Source of the DNA: Conoideocrella luteorostrata
Lineage: Eukaryota > Ascomycota > Sordariomycetes > Hypocreales > Clavicipitaceae
Length of the DNA: 64,000 nt
Direction: 5' to 3'
NCBI GenBank assembly: GCA_032433595.1
Contig: JASWJB010000027.1
Coordinates: 124,001 to 188,000 of the forward strand
The translations under genes were made by a program, and so were the position numbers. Below the pieces are notes generated by a model. That model saw only the letters and a list, made by a program, of their open reading frames with translations. It was not told the DNA's origin and searched no databases. This document shows positions 46,549 through 58,900 of the stretch, one piece after another; positions within the stretch are counted from its first letter, which is position 1; each line of letters begins with the position of its first letter.

Positions 46549-49535
46549 GGCTGGCAGTCGAGATTAAGGACGTCTGGCCTTGTAAGCGAGGGACCAGGAT
46601 GGCGGGAAAATGCGCAAAGAAACGGCAAAGAAAACCCCCCGGTACTGAGCGTTTGTCGCAGCCGAATTCCCAGCAATGCTCAGTCAACAGCAGCTTCAGC
46701 AAGAGGTTGCGCCGGGTCAGCCGTGCGTTTTTGTAATCGTCCCGACCACGGAGTGTATGTAATGCGGCAGGCTTCAAAATCCTATGCGATGGGGGCGCGA
46801 CGTGCAGTGAACTAACTTGGCGCGCGATAGAACGAGGATGTTAACCAGGATCAGGCGGATCGCCAACCGAAGAGCAAGCCTAAAAACTTTTCGCCCAGAT
46901 CTGCAAGTCTCCGTTATCTCGTATCTTGCTGATGCCCTTGTACAGCGCAATCTATTTGTCGTGGCGCCTGTCGTGCGAGGTATAACAGAGCAGCAATAGG
47001 CAATACACCGTCGGGCTGGATGCAAGATTTGTCGAATGTGGCGTCCCGGCATATGGCAGAGCCGCCTGTTCGTTCTTATTCGGCGCTGGGATTTTATTTT
47101 ATTTTATTTATTTTTTTAATTTTTGGCAGCATGTGGCTGTGTTGCAAGGGTGGTGTGGTGTGCGAGGGCTCTGCAAGCGCGGCGGGCAGGGGGAGTCCTC
47201 CGTCCGGAGACAATGGATGCGGGTATCAATCAATACGAAGTACTCCGTGCAGTATGTGATATATCACACGCAGGCGGTGTTCACCGGTGGGCTGTCGCAC
47301 AGAACCACGAACAAATTTTCAAAATTGTCCAAGGTTGCGAATTTTGCGACGCAAGAGAAAAGACAGGAGGCGAGTGTAGGGAGGACAGAGAGGATTCAAG
47401 GGAGAGCCGCATTACGGAGTATAATAACGGCATTTGGTGTTTCGTGCTAGTTTGGTCGATGTGGGGAGCTGCAGTGGGTGTAACTACAATACAAAACAAC
47501 AACTTGCACTAGTATTTAGCAAAAGGTATGAACACCTTATTACGGAGCACCTGAGCCGGCTGAACTGGCAGACACTGTCGGCGGGCAGAGAATAGTGCCT
47601 CGGCGTCCTGTGAATATCGTCAAATGGGACAAAACGGAACATGAACTAGAACGACCGCCTGATCAGCTAGTTATCCAGACATGTATTTTCATCAGAGTCA
47701 GATCCCAATTGCGTCCGCTATGGATGTTTCAAATGAAAAGGGTCTGCCTCAATGGCTCAGTGAGATTGCCCCCCGGCCTTGAACTAGTTATCTCGGTACC
47801 GACTTGTTGGATATCTCGGCCCGCCCTCAGGATGAGTTAGTCAGCATCGCTCTTACCCAGGCAGGCATGCCTCACCTCTGCTAGCGCTGGTATTGGCACT
47901 AGAAAATTAAATATGGAAGCTTGCCCCTTGCCCCTCCAAGATACCCCAAGTTGGAGGAGGGATAGAAGAGCAATATCTTTCTTCCGTGTTCAACCACATC
48001 GCCATACATACGCACGCACGCACGAAGACATCTGGAGCAATTTACTTCCGCAGTCACGGCAAAGGGCCGTGTCTGTCTGTCGGTGCTTCCCTGAACTCTA
48101 AATTTCTCTCAATTTAGAATGTTACTGACATAACGTTTCCTCTAGTGCATATTATGTGCTCTGGTGGCCTTGATGTCTCTACCGTTAGTCTCACTACCTA
48201 GTTCTAAGGTTTCTGCTTAGGCTTCCGCGCTTTGCATACTGAAATCACTCTTCTTGACATATGTTGGTCTGGCTTCTTCGGCGAGGCTACTAAGTTGTGT
48301 GCTGTCTTGGAATTGTTGTCTAGGAAGAGGTCTTCGCGGCCGTTGGGGCCAGGACCCTCAAGAACAGAATCCAATACCGCTCTCTCTTTTACCGATGGAC
48401 ATTTATGTACTCTCCCCTCCAGTTTTTTTGCCGAGGCTTTCGTCTACGGAAACCTTCAGCAGGCCTTCACCGCGCTGAACCGCTCCATTCAAACCCGGCC
48501 AATTGGCGAATCCCCGAGCCTGCTGAGAGTTTCTAGTCAGTACACCCTCACTTGTTTCTACGGAGTATTTATTGGACTGACCCCTTCTCCTGAGGGGTCT
48601 GAGGGGTCGCAACGACCTTCTTTGCTGTCCCGCTGGGAACAAAATGCCCGCGGTGCATGGACAACGCAATAAAGATATTATCTCCTCTGGAGTTACCTAC
48701 TAACCAAGATCGTATATAGCTTCGTTCATTGCGCCCCCGCGGCCGGTATTCTTGTGGTGGCTAGCATATTCTTCCCCTATGCGAGTCGATTCTTGAAATG
48801 ACCAATTTGCGATACCATTGTCTGTTGAACACTGCCCCCTGCCCTCATTTGGCTTATATTAACATCCTATCCGAACACCCCACCGTCCGTGCTCAAGATA
48901 ACACCCAAGCATATGGCGTGGTCCGTTCGATTCCAAACCCTTTGTCTTCGACTTCTTCCTCTAAGCAACGGTTCTATTTCCCAAAGCCCTTGGTGTAGAG
49001 TGAGTCAAACGGCTCAAATTTTGTTGAGGAACTCGGGACGAATAGTAACGATTGCAGCCTCAGACCCCGGACCCAGTTCCGTGTAATTCCTGGTATGCCT
49101 CACTTGGTCTTAGTACAGGAGACTTGTAGTCAGCGTGTCAACTTCAGTCAGGGTCCGCCTGATCCACACACTCTTTGGCCTTCAATTGACGCCACTTTTA
49201 GCGGATGCGATCTCGTCATCCCTTGGCTTTAGCCCTGTCCGGCCTCGGCTTGTTAGTTATCCTCTTTCCACTTTCTTTCTAACTATGTCCATTCTTTTTT
49301 GGTTTTTTTTTTTTTTTTCCTTTTCTCCATACCTCCCACCTCTCGGGCTTGAGTGCACAAGACACCTTCAAGACACACACACAGTCACTCCAAACTCCAC
49401 CATCCATTTTGTCTAGTAATTTACGGAGTTTTGCACGTAGTACAGCCCACTCACAGCCCACCATTTTCACCCCACCAGGTGGTGTCTTGCAGCATCTGGT
49501 GTCACACGCCCTGCAGCATTGTCCAAAAGGAAAAT
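46549..49535. other. Divergent intergenic region of about 3 kb
   Basis: The region between the Ras-like gene (minus) and the decarboxylase gene (plus). It holds both promoters, an A/T-rich stretch near 47090-47125, a T-rich tract at about 49295-49325 and TACGGAGTA words at 47413 and 48559. The open frames here (for example 48232-48672 plus) show no family motif. Part of it could be decayed mobile DNA. Confidence 0.45.
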
Positions 49536-51309
49536 ATGACAGCCCATGGTACCAACAATTCGGCATCTCAGTTACGTCGAGCCGAAGAGCTTAATGATGT
49601 ACGTACTGCAACATCTTCTCCCGCTATTCATCGGGGGATTTCTTGCTCCAGGATCGGGTTGCGCTGACTGTAAAAGCTTCTCTTGGCCGTGCGTGACTTG
49701 ATTGTGCCGTTTGTTAAAGCAGCTGACGATGCCGCCGCTCACCGGCAAATCGGCCGGCTTCCGGTAGATGCCGCGGGAAACTCGCATAATGTGCTTGTAG
49801 AAAGTATCAGCCCCGAGAAGCTTGCCGCCCAGCTCAGTTTCATATTACCTACTGAAGGCAAGGGCAAAGAAGGCTTGTTGGAGGGTATCGCCAGCGTGCT
49901 CAAGCACAGTGTCAACACCTGGGACCAAGGCTTCTTGGACAAGCTGTACGCCAGCAACAATCCCGTACGCTTCTTTCCCATCACTGCAGGCAGAACGTAA
50001 AGGGCTAGAAGGCCCGCTACCCGGCCGAGACGAATAATACTGACTGACTGCCCAGGTTGGTGTTATTTCGGACATTGTGCTTTCAGTTCTCAATACCAAC
50101 GTATGCCTGCTCCTTTGCTACCATTCATTTACTGGTCCGGGACAATTCCCATTTGATGGCCGTCTTTACTAACTAGGACATGTGCAGTTGCATGTATACC
50201 AAGTCTCCCCCGCGCTGACCGTTATCGAGAAGATGACTGCGCGTGCACTGGCTAGTAAATTTGGGTTGACTGGCCCCAGAGCCGGTGGCGTAACCTGCCA
50301 GGGTGGAAGTTCATCAAATCTGACCTCCCTGGTGGTCGCAAGAAACACGTTGTACCCGGATAGTAAATGCGATGGCAATGGCAAGTATGACTTTGTCGTA
50401 TTTACCAGCGCTCACGGCCACTACTCGGTCGAGAAAAGTGCCATGATTTGCGGCATTGGTTCCTCCAACGTGTGGAAGGTCCCTGTTGATATCGAAGGAC
50501 GCATGAAGGCAGACGCACTTCGTAAGCTGGTAATTCAAGCCAAGGAAGAAGGCAAGATACCTCTCTATGTCAACACCACGGCTGGATCTACGGTTAGGGG
50601 CTCTTATGATCCATTTGAGGAAATCTCAAGCATATGCAGGGAATTCGGACTGTGGATGCACATCGATGCAAGCTGGGGCGGGCCAGTCATATTCTCAACC
50701 CAGCAAAAGTGGAAGGTCAAGGGCTCCCATCTGGCCAACACCATCACCATCAATCCGCACAAGATGATGAATGTCCCGACGACATGCTCCTTCTTGCTCG
50801 GTCCTGACATGGACGTTTTCAACAGATCCAACAGCACAGCTGCAGGTTATCTCTTCCATGAAAACATCGGCGAGGATGTCTGGGACTTGGCAGACCTGAC
50901 TTTGCAGTGTGGTCGCCGCGGAGACAGCTTAAAGATCGCTTTGGCTTGGCTGTACTACGGCGCCAGCGGGTTCGAGAAGCAGATCGACCACGCTTTCAAT
51001 ATGGCGTCGTACCTGTGGAAGCTGGTCCAGCAGACGGGGAGCTTTGTCATGGTATCGGCTAACCCTCCACCCTGTCTGCAGGTGTGCTTCTACTACGCCC
51101 CCAACGGCGAGCTGTCGAAAGATGCGGCGACGAATACGAGTCGTACACAGAACATTGTTCAAAAGTTGACTAAACGAGGATATATGATAGATTATGCCCC
51201 GGGAGATGTGGGACATTTCTTGCGAATCGTGGTGAATGTTCAGACTTTGCCTGGAACGGTGGAAGGATTAACTAAAGCATTAAAGGAAACTGGGAGAGAA
51301 GTAGCGTAA
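49536..51309 (+). CDS. PLP-dependent group II decarboxylase (glutamate/aromatic amino acid type)
   Basis: Four exons, 49536-49598, 49677-49964, 50056-50100 and 50188-51309, give 505 residues. All introns are phase 0 (78, 91 and 87 bp). The enzyme belongs to the group II pyridoxal-phosphate decarboxylases (glutamate, cysteine-sulfinate, tyrosine/DOPA). The cofactor lysine is Lys314 in ITINPHKMMNVPTTCSF. His210 in TSAHGHYS stacks on the cofactor, and Asp282 in HIDASWGGP pairs with the ring nitrogen. GGSSSNLTSLVVAR is the phosphate-binding loop region, and the N-terminal NTWDQGFLDKLYASNNP matches the family. The combination of HVYQVSPALTVIE with HIDASWGG is closest to glutamate or cysteine-sulfinate decarboxylases by my reading. 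The expected product is an amine such as GABA; location cytosolic. Confidence 0.93.
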
Positions 51310-51743
51310 TTAAATAGTTGGAGGAGGGAGTGAGACAAACAAAAGGCATGAATAACGGGATAAAATCAATGGATGTGATAGATCGCGATAATTGTATACA
51401 TATACAGAAACAAAGCACCACAATTTTTTTTAAATAATTTTTTTAAAAATATATATATATATACATATATATTAGACAAACCATCAAATAAACAGTTGTA
51501 TTTCTGCATGTCGGACTTGGTGTTCAGCGTAGGAACTAATTGGTCAATTGGTGGTCTGCGTTGTGGAGCGACATGGGTGTGGAGGGACGGGACATCCGAT
51601 AAGATCTTATCGCGTGGTGCCGGACCCTTTTGAAGAAAAAAAAAAGAGAAACCCAGAACTTGAGTCGCACGATGGCCAACCGCCCCGCCAACCAATTCTC
51701 TTCTCCCATCCTCAGCTCAACACATTGAGCTCTTGCACTCACA
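51310..51743. other. Tandem-gene spacer with A/T-rich tract
   Basis: A 434-bp spacer. A strongly A/T-rich stretch with (TA)n at 51424-51473 follows the decarboxylase gene and may act in 3' end formation. The rest is the promoter of the Nop9 gene. Confidence 0.45.
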
Positions 51744-53894
51744 ATGCCGAAGCCACGAACAAAGCGCGGCGCCCAGCGCGAGGAAAGGAAGCGCAAGCGA
51801 AACGACGAAGCCCGCAGCAATGCGGTATCGAAGCGCCAACGGACCCAAGAAGAGGAGGAGCAGGAGCATCTGTCACACAACGACCAGGACGAGTATGATA
51901 ACGAAAACTACGAAAACCACCAAGACTACCAGCATCACCACCAGGACCACCACCAAAAACAAAAACAACAACAACAACAACAACAGAATGGAGCCGAGGA
52001 GAAAGAATTCTTCGGCATGCTCGCCGACGAAGAGCAAGAATATTTCAGACGAGCAGACGAGATGCTCGAGCTGAATCAGTTCCCCACGACCGAGGACCGT
52101 GACGTCTTTCTTGGGAGCGTCTTCCAGGAAGCTCAGGGCAAGGAGCTCAAGCTCGCCAGCAGTCAGTCGTGCTCGCGACTGATGGAGAGGCTGATCCAGC
52201 TGTCCAGCACGCAGCAGAAGAAGCACCTTTTCGAGGCGTTCGGCGGCCATTTCTTGTCCCTCGTGCGGCACCGGTTCGCCAGCCACTGCTGCGAGGCGCT
52301 CTTCCTGAGATCGGCAGGGATCGTCACGCAAGAGCTCGCCGGCTTCATGTTGGACACGCAGGGCGCCAATTCGGAGGATCACAAGGCAGAAGCGTCCATG
52401 GAGGATCTGTTCCTGGCCACGCTGGACGAGTTAGAAGGCAGCCTGAGCTTCCTCATCACCGATCGGTTCGCCTCGCATACCCTCCGCGTGCTGCTGCTCG
52501 TGCTGTCTGGCCGACCCCTCGACGACGCCTCTTCCAAGACGCTCATGAAGAGCAAAAGGAAGGAGAATATCTCGGTAGCTGGCGCGGCGGCCGCGGATCA
52601 GCCAAACCGGGGTTCCAGAGAGGTCCCTGCTTCGTTCACCGCTGGAGTGACAAAGATCATTGCAGATTCCACAGCTGGCTTGGACGCCACGGGTCTCCGA
52701 ATCCTTGCCAAGCACCCAATCGGCAACCCCACGCTTCAGCTGCTGCTAGAGCTGGATATGACGCTCAACAAAGCCGACAAGAAAACAGCCGCTACAGCCG
52801 AAACAGAAGAAGCAGCAGAAACTATCTCAGAAAACGTCTCGTTGCTGCACCAACTCCTCCCCGGTGCCCCCAAGTCCTTGTCCGACTCCTCATCTGAAGC
52901 CTCCGAATTTATCAACGGCATGATCTACGACCAAATCGGGTCACGCCTCATCGAAACCCTCGTGCAGCACTGCCCTGGCAAGATCTTCAAGCAGCTCAAC
53001 CAGAATTTCTTCCTGCCGAGAATAGAAGGATACGTCCGCAATGACATATCCTGCTACCCTGCCATCAGGGTCCTCAACCGTCTCGGCAAGGACCATCTCA
53101 TCGAGGCCGCTGACAAGATTGCCCCGACCGTTCCACAGCTCGTCTCCAAGAAGAGATACAATGTCCTACAAGCGCTTTTCGAGCGCTGTTCCGCGCGAGG
53201 CATTACCGAGCAGACGAAAAAACTCATGAGGGGCTTAAAAGACGGATGTGGTAACCAAAATCAACAACAGCCCGCGGATCTGGTCATTACGCTATGCCGC
53301 CTGCAAGACGAGGAAGAAAAGAAGAAGGAAATGGCCAAGGACGTTACCAGGGTTGCCGCCCGCAACGAATACGCCATCCAATCCCACGGCGCGCAGCTCC
53401 TCACCACCATCCTCTCCATCCCTGGCCCTAGCAAAGCCGTCCACGAGGCCATCCTCGCCCTCACCCCGGTCCAGCTCATCCGTCTAGCCACTACTTCCAT
53501 GCCGACAGTCACACTCCTCACCACCGCCCTCGCCACGCCCTCCGCCAACTCGCTCTTCCAGAAATCTCTCGTCTCCACCCTATCCTCCCATATTCCCGAG
53601 CTGTCCACCTCCCAGTTCGGCCATAATCTCATCAACGCTGTCGCCCAGATCCCCAGCAAAGGCAAGGATTTCAGCATTCCCTTTCACGTCAAAGAATCCA
53701 TCATGCAGAAACTGGCTGCTCAGGAGGCTGACTTGCGAGAGTCCTGGATGGGGAGGAGCGTGTGGCGGACCTGGAAAGGAGATATGTGGAAATCGAGGGG
53801 CACGGATTGGAAGATGTGGATGAGGGAGGTTGATGGGCCCGTACAGCAGCAGCAGGGCCGAAAAGAAGGAAGTGAAAGGAAAGGAAGGTCGTGA
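51744..53894 (+). CDS. NOP9: Nucleolar protein 9 (Pumilio-repeat ribosome biogenesis factor)
   Basis: A single-exon gene of 716 residues. The N-terminal 35 residues are very basic (TKRGAQREERKRKR), fitting nucleolar import. A low-complexity His/Gln/Asp/Glu-rich tract follows (about 36-90, encoded by a CAN-rich repeat near 51900-51990). The conserved part begins with FFGMLADEEQEYFRRADEML, the family's first signature. Pumilio-like repeats then run to the end, with SCSRLMERLIQL, HRFASHCCEALFLR, DRFASHTLRVLLLVLSG and QIGSRLIETLVQHCPG. Nop9 binds pre-18S rRNA and is needed for early cleavages in 40S subunit maturation. The length is usual for fungal Nop9. The C-terminal 40 residues are charged. 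Assignment is by family signature; I am confident of it. Confidence 0.95.
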   Translation: MPKPRTKRGAQREERKRKRNDEARSNAVSKRQRTQEEEEQEHLSHNDQDEYDNENYENHQDYQHHHQDHHQKQKQQQQQQQNGAEEKEFFGMLADEEQEYFRRADEMLELNQFPTTEDRDVFLGSVFQEAQGKELKLASSQSCSRLMERLIQLSSTQQKKHLFEAFGGHFLSLVRHRFASHCCEALFLRSAGIVTQELAGFMLDTQGANSEDHKAEASMEDLFLATLDELEGSLSFLITDRFASHTLRVLLLVLSGRPLDDASSKTLMKSKRKENISVAGAAAADQPNRGSREVPASFTAGVTKIIADSTAGLDATGLRILAKHPIGNPTLQLLLELDMTLNKADKKTAATAETEEAAETISENVSLLHQLLPGAPKSLSDSSSEASEFINGMIYDQIGSRLIETLVQHCPGKIFKQLNQNFFLPRIEGYVRNDISCYPAIRVLNRLGKDHLIEAADKIAPTVPQLVSKKRYNVLQALFERCSARGITEQTKKLMRGLKDGCGNQNQQQPADLVITLCRLQDEEEKKKEMAKDVTRVAARNEYAIQSHGAQLLTTILSIPGPSKAVHEAILALTPVQLIRLATTSMPTVTLLTTALATPSANSLFQKSLVSTLSSHIPELSTSQFGHNLINAVAQIPSKGKDFSIPFHVKESIMQKLAAQEADLRESWMGRSVWRTWKGDMWKSRGTDWKMWMREVDGPVQQQQGRKEGSERKGRS

Positions 53895-54566
53895 GAGAAA
53901 AGATAGTGATAAGAAGCACAAGGAGAGAAAGGCGTTATAAGAACAGGATGAAGAGTGAAATTCAGACAAAGGGAAATATGAACATGTATGTCTGGTCATT
54001 ATTATGTAAATACCCTAAATGGTGGAGGGCGGTGCTTTCGATAGCCCCATCGTCATCGTCTTCCCAAGGCAAATAACGCTTGTTTTTGTAAGACATGCCA
54101 TTCGCCAGGGCACCATCGCGTGTGTAGTTTAAATGTTCAATATCGTGCAGGGAAAATCGTACAAAGGGGGATATAGGGTACGTGCAATAGAGTTTGCTGC
54201 ATTTCGTCACATGGCCAAAGCACAGGACAAATAATCGCGATTTTGGGCTTAAAAATTATTATATATTACGTTGTAGGTACTCAAGCTTACCACATTTTCC
54301 CTAACAACCATTCTGCAACATCTCCTCTCGCTAGAAACCATCAATTTCCTTTTCCTGGGGTATAAGTCGTGTGCATTTACGGTGCTCAGGAGCAAAACTC
54401 CATAGCAAACAAAAAGACAGAGCCAACCAACTTCAAAAACCGCTTAACTGCTGACCGAATTGTCTGCAGTCCATGTTCACCTATCTGTGAGCGAGCAATA
54501 GATATATCATTGAAAAGACCGTAACCTGCTTCCGAGAAGCTTGGACTGATCCGCCGCCCAAACCAA
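53895..54566. other. Convergent intergenic region
   Basis: A 672-bp region between convergent genes with A/T-rich parts near 54240-54270. It is expected to hold both 3' UTRs. No gene is supported. Confidence 0.45.
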
Positions 54567-55904
54567 TCATTGAAATTGAGCCTCTTGCGGCTGCTCCTGT
54601 GGCCACATGGAGTCGTCAATGAATGCTCCCCACTCCACGTCTGGTAGATTCTGAGTAGGCATTGCACACTTAGATGGCATGGAACCATCTGATCCATTCC
54701 CGTAGAGATCTGCCACAAACCCACTATCGGCTCCATCCGTCGCCGTAGTCCCGAGCGTTGTCGAAGGATCGAACATATTGAGAGGATCCAACCAACTGAC
54801 AGTGTCATAGCCGTCCTGATTAGCCAATGTCTCGTCCAAAACTGCATCAGCGCCAACCCCATGCAGCAGCATGCGTGCTTCTGGGGGCAAATCAGTTGTG
54901 AAGGCGGATCCGCTGGGCAAGATGGTGTCTTCGGGGCTTCGCGGGCTCCAAGCACTAGTGCTGTCCGAACTTGGGGTAGCGCATGTAGATGGGCTTGTAA
55001 CCATCTTCAATTTAGACTGAGCAGGAGAGGCTTTGGAACTGTTTCGGCGACTTTTAACACCAGATGGGGAGGCAGCAGAAGACGGGGCGGATGCTTTCTC
55101 ACGAGGTTTACGTTTAGACGCTTGTGACCTTTTTGGGAGGTATGAGAAACTCGATATGTAGGGGTATTCCATCTGTTGCCCTGCGGTAGACACTTGAGGG
55201 AAGGCCGATGGCGAATAGGATGCTGGTGTGAACGCTGGTGGGAATGCTGCTGAGTTGTAGCTAGTTGGAGAGTATGAATCGACCGGCTGCTGAAGTTGAT
55301 ATTCCGGCGAATTGGATGAACTTTCCTGGAGAGGCATGCGTAGAGATGCATTATTGGCGCCGGGGAACGACTCAGCAAATAGCCTATTAACTCTATTGTG
55401 TCTCCACGCGGTGTTTGATGTAGTGGCTATGTCAGACGCGGTCATCTTGGCTGAGACAAAGGACTCCACGCGTGAATTCATCATGGGCGACTCCGTTTGC
55501 ATTTCGGCGCCAAGGAGACGGATGGATCGTGGCAAGACATCATCCTCCTCCTCGTACATTTCTTCGTTGATGACAACGTCTTCCGTGATTTTGAAGCCCT
55601 TTCCTGTACGTTTCTTGTGAATCTCGCTTGCCATGTGAGCGGATTGAACACGGGCCTCGATACTTCGGTCTCCTCGCCTTGAGGCTGCGATGTATGCACG
55701 TTCTTGGTTCTCCTCGTGTGAGCGCTGCGTCTGCAACAATGTGTCAGTTACAGCGGATTATTCCCTCTCGTGCAACGAAGGAGGCTTCATAAAGTCAACA
55801 GCAACCGAATTAATCAAATATGGGATTCGTACCTTGGATGGCGCCTTCTCCGTTTGCGTTGATTCGTCCATGGCTTTCGTATCCATGGAAGATTTTCTTG
55901 GCAT
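54567..55904 (-). CDS. Conserved fungal protein with acidic EEMYEEEDD motif
   Basis: Two exons, 55833-55904 and 54567-55730, joined in phase 0 across a 102-bp intron, give 411 residues. The N-terminal region across the splice reads SKTQRSHEENQERAYIAASR, then RGDRSIEARVQSAHMASEIHK and the acidic INEEMYEEEDDVLP (about residues 84-97). I remember this block as widely conserved in filamentous ascomycetes, but I know no function for it. The block is followed by low-complexity Ser/Pro/Tyr-rich sequence, a basic patch (KRSQASKRKPREK) that could be a nuclear localisation signal, and an acidic C-terminus with WLDPLNMFDPS and DVEWGAFIDDSMW, which look like transactivation segments. A transcriptional regulator is a reasonable guess. 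The 5.2 kb of gene-free DNA upstream is also typical of developmental regulators. Confidence 0.8.
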
Positions 55905-58900
55905 GTTGTACTGTGTTTGGTTGACAGAGGAATCAAAGTCGGTGGCAATTTTTATATATGCTGAAAAAGTAGAATTAAAAATATAAAAACAAAAACAAAT
56001 AATTTGACGCCTTAATAAAGCTTGTTGTCCTGTTATGCGTGATGAAAGCTTCGGCGCCGGCGAGATATAATCCAACAAGATTTGGGTTAAGACGAAGTGT
56101 GCTAGCTGCAGGCAGGACAGGCCAAGGGCGGCCTGACAGTGTTCTGAAGTAGTTACTCCGTACACGAGTGTCTGAGCCGGAGCCAAGTCGGGGTTAATGA
56201 GGTTCAAGCGTCAGGCCTCAGCTGAAAAAAAGAGGCATCCAACCTCCTTTAAAACCTGCGGAAAGGGTATGGGCCAAGATTCTAGTCGTCTCCTACTCGT
56301 TGAGATGGCGCAATGAGGCGTTGGCAGGAAGTTTAAATTTTGAATGAGGCGGAGCCAAGTCAGAGGCGAGCAAGTCTCGGGCACAGAGGAAGCTAATGTT
56401 GTGCAAAGTATCACTGAAGAGAAGAAAGAGAAGGCTTTCTGTAATTTGATTCGGTGGGAGCCTGTCTTAATTGTTGTTTATTGTTGTTGGGAGCAGTTAA
56501 GCTAAGGCTGGGGGTGAGTGAGCTGTTCAAGTGAAGTTGCCTAGCTTCAGAGAGAACGGCGACATGTGACATGGTGGCAAGCGAGTAGGATTGGGCAGCC
56601 TGGACTTTTATACAATTTGTAGAGCAGCAAGTAACCAAGTATAGAGAGCACTTTCTGTCAAGCAAAGGCGGAGGCGAAGAGCGTGCCTGCGATGATTCGG
56701 AGCTTGGGTGCTATGATCGGGGAATCAGTGAGAAGATCGATCGACAAGAAACGACGGGCCAGGAGAGGCCTGGGTGGCTTGTTAGCGCGTACGAGTAGCT
56801 CAAGTAGTTCTGCGGTATCTTCGCGGATCCACCTGCATGGCGCTGCGCTGTCCTACATGCGCAGTACGGAGTACAGTCTCTTGCTACTGTTCACATGCAC
56901 TTCTGCCGCCCGCTCCTGCCTCAGCTGCCTTTTTCGCCTGCCATTGGATGCAATGCGCAGACGCGTATCTTTTGCCTTGTTGCCAAACTGTCTGTATGAT
57001 CTTTTTTCTTTTCTTTTCTTTTCTTTTTTCTTTTTTCTTTTCTTTTTCTTTTCTTTTTAATATTTCTTTCTTTCTTTTTTGTTATCAATGCCCTGGGCAC
57101 CAGTTACCGGTCCGACCTCCGATTTTACGCGCGAGACAGCTGCTCAGTTTTTTTTTGGGGGACTTGACTATTCAGTCTTTTTTTATTCCGATTTGGGGTA
57201 TCAGGCCAGAAAGAGAAAGACACCTGTTTGGCCTCCACGACCGCATGGCGATCAGCAGATTCCTGCGCTGCTGGACGAATCACGCCCCGTCTGCTTACTC
57301 CATACGTGTCCCAGACCAAATTATCTGCGACACTTTTAGGAATGGATGCTTGGTTTCTCCCCTGGTTAGGTAAGATGACAGGTACTGGTTTTGCGATTCC
57401 GCAGCCGTGATGCGATGATGAGATAACGCCAGGGAGAGAGATGCCTGGTGGGTAGTTGGCCTTTCACCTTGAAACATTGACCATGCTAGCCTTGCATGGC
57501 AGCTATTTGCTAGTTAATCTTGTTCACAGATGCAGGCATTTTCCAGTGCCACATCTTCATGTCTTCGTGCTCTGTACCATATATTCTAATAATACGAAGT
57601 ACAAGACTGAGGAGGGAGTATGGGCAAATGGGGACACACTCCACCTCAACCGCCCATCCCTGCAAGCGCTCCAGATATCCGGGTCACATTGTACTCCGTA
57701 TGGCACAGCTACAGCTATTTGTTCTCACAAACGAAAGCCAAGTGCAAGATCTTGTCAATGGGTACGGCCGAGTGACAAGCAATACGGAGTAAGCACTCCG
57801 TCTTTGGGAAACGTCCATAAGCCGGATGCCGTTTCTTGATGCGCATGCCAATGCCGTCAAAATAGCTTGCTAGGCATCCCCGCACCTAAGCTCATTAATC
57901 GTTCTTCGTTACGGAGTACTTGTACAATACGTACGGAGCACTAACAGAGCTATTCGGGGTTGGGCTGAATGGCTCGATGGCCGACTGGCCGACTGGCCGC
58001 TCGCCTGAAGCCTGTATGGCACCGAGCATGCCTGTTGCTGCTTCGTCGTTGTGGCTGGGCACATTGCAGTCGCGGGCGCGGAGCATATGGTCCGGACACT
58101 CTGCTCCGGTGGCCCTCGTCTCTCCACGGAATAACTGGCAGCCCCGTCGATAGCTCGATTCGAATCGACCGAAAGGGCTTCTCTCCTCTGATCCTCTAGC
58201 CACAGTCCGATCAAGATCAAGAAACCTCTATGCAACCCTGATCACTAACTGCAGAGCACTCCTGCAACAGGCACCAGCCTGTACGCCAGCGACTGAAACC
58301 ACACACCGTTCAAACCTGTTGTCCCAATCATGGTACAACTTCCGGAGCACCGTCTCGTACTTACCCAGACAGGCAGGCAAGCAGGATTATTTGGCTTCTG
58401 CACTTCTGCCTCACATATCCCGTGTTACCCTTCTGCTTGCCACGGTGTAATGGAGTGACCAGGCCAGTGCTTGATCTCTCTTTTCACAAATACAACCTAC
58501 CAATGGAGGACATGACATATTGTCCATGATAACATGCCGGGGTGTCATGGTGAACTTGCTCGGTTGTCACATCCGGCATGTTGGGGCCCAATGGAAATGT
58601 ATTCCCGCCATGGACAAGGAGCAGAAAATCCTTTCCAGCGCCATCAAGTCGTCAGTCTACGCCAGAGCCACTCCCCACCTAGTAAGACCGCCTACCAGTT
58701 AAGCGTGCAGCAGTCGAAATGGCCAAGGCTCCCCCGCTCTTCACTATCCACTCCCCGCTCTCAGGTCCTTTCCATTCTCAGTACGGAGTGTATTTTGACG
58801 TGTTGACGCCTGTGGCCACTCACTTCTCCCCGTCCTGTTCCCGGATTTAAGAGTCTTCTAACTACGGAGGACTCCATAATTAAACTGTGTGCTCGGTAGT

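Noticed and set aside
46153..46815. Plus-strand open frame opposite the Ras-like gene
   Set aside because: It is a shadow of the GTPase coding strand; the minus-strand reading has all GTPase motifs.
48232..48672. Plus-strand open frame of 146 codons in the 3 kb divergent region
   Set aside because: No recognised motif, repetitive local sequence and no splice support.
56683..57060. Plus-strand frame ending in a Phe-rich tail
   Set aside because: The tail is the translation of the polypyrimidine tract and the frame has no ATG at its left end.
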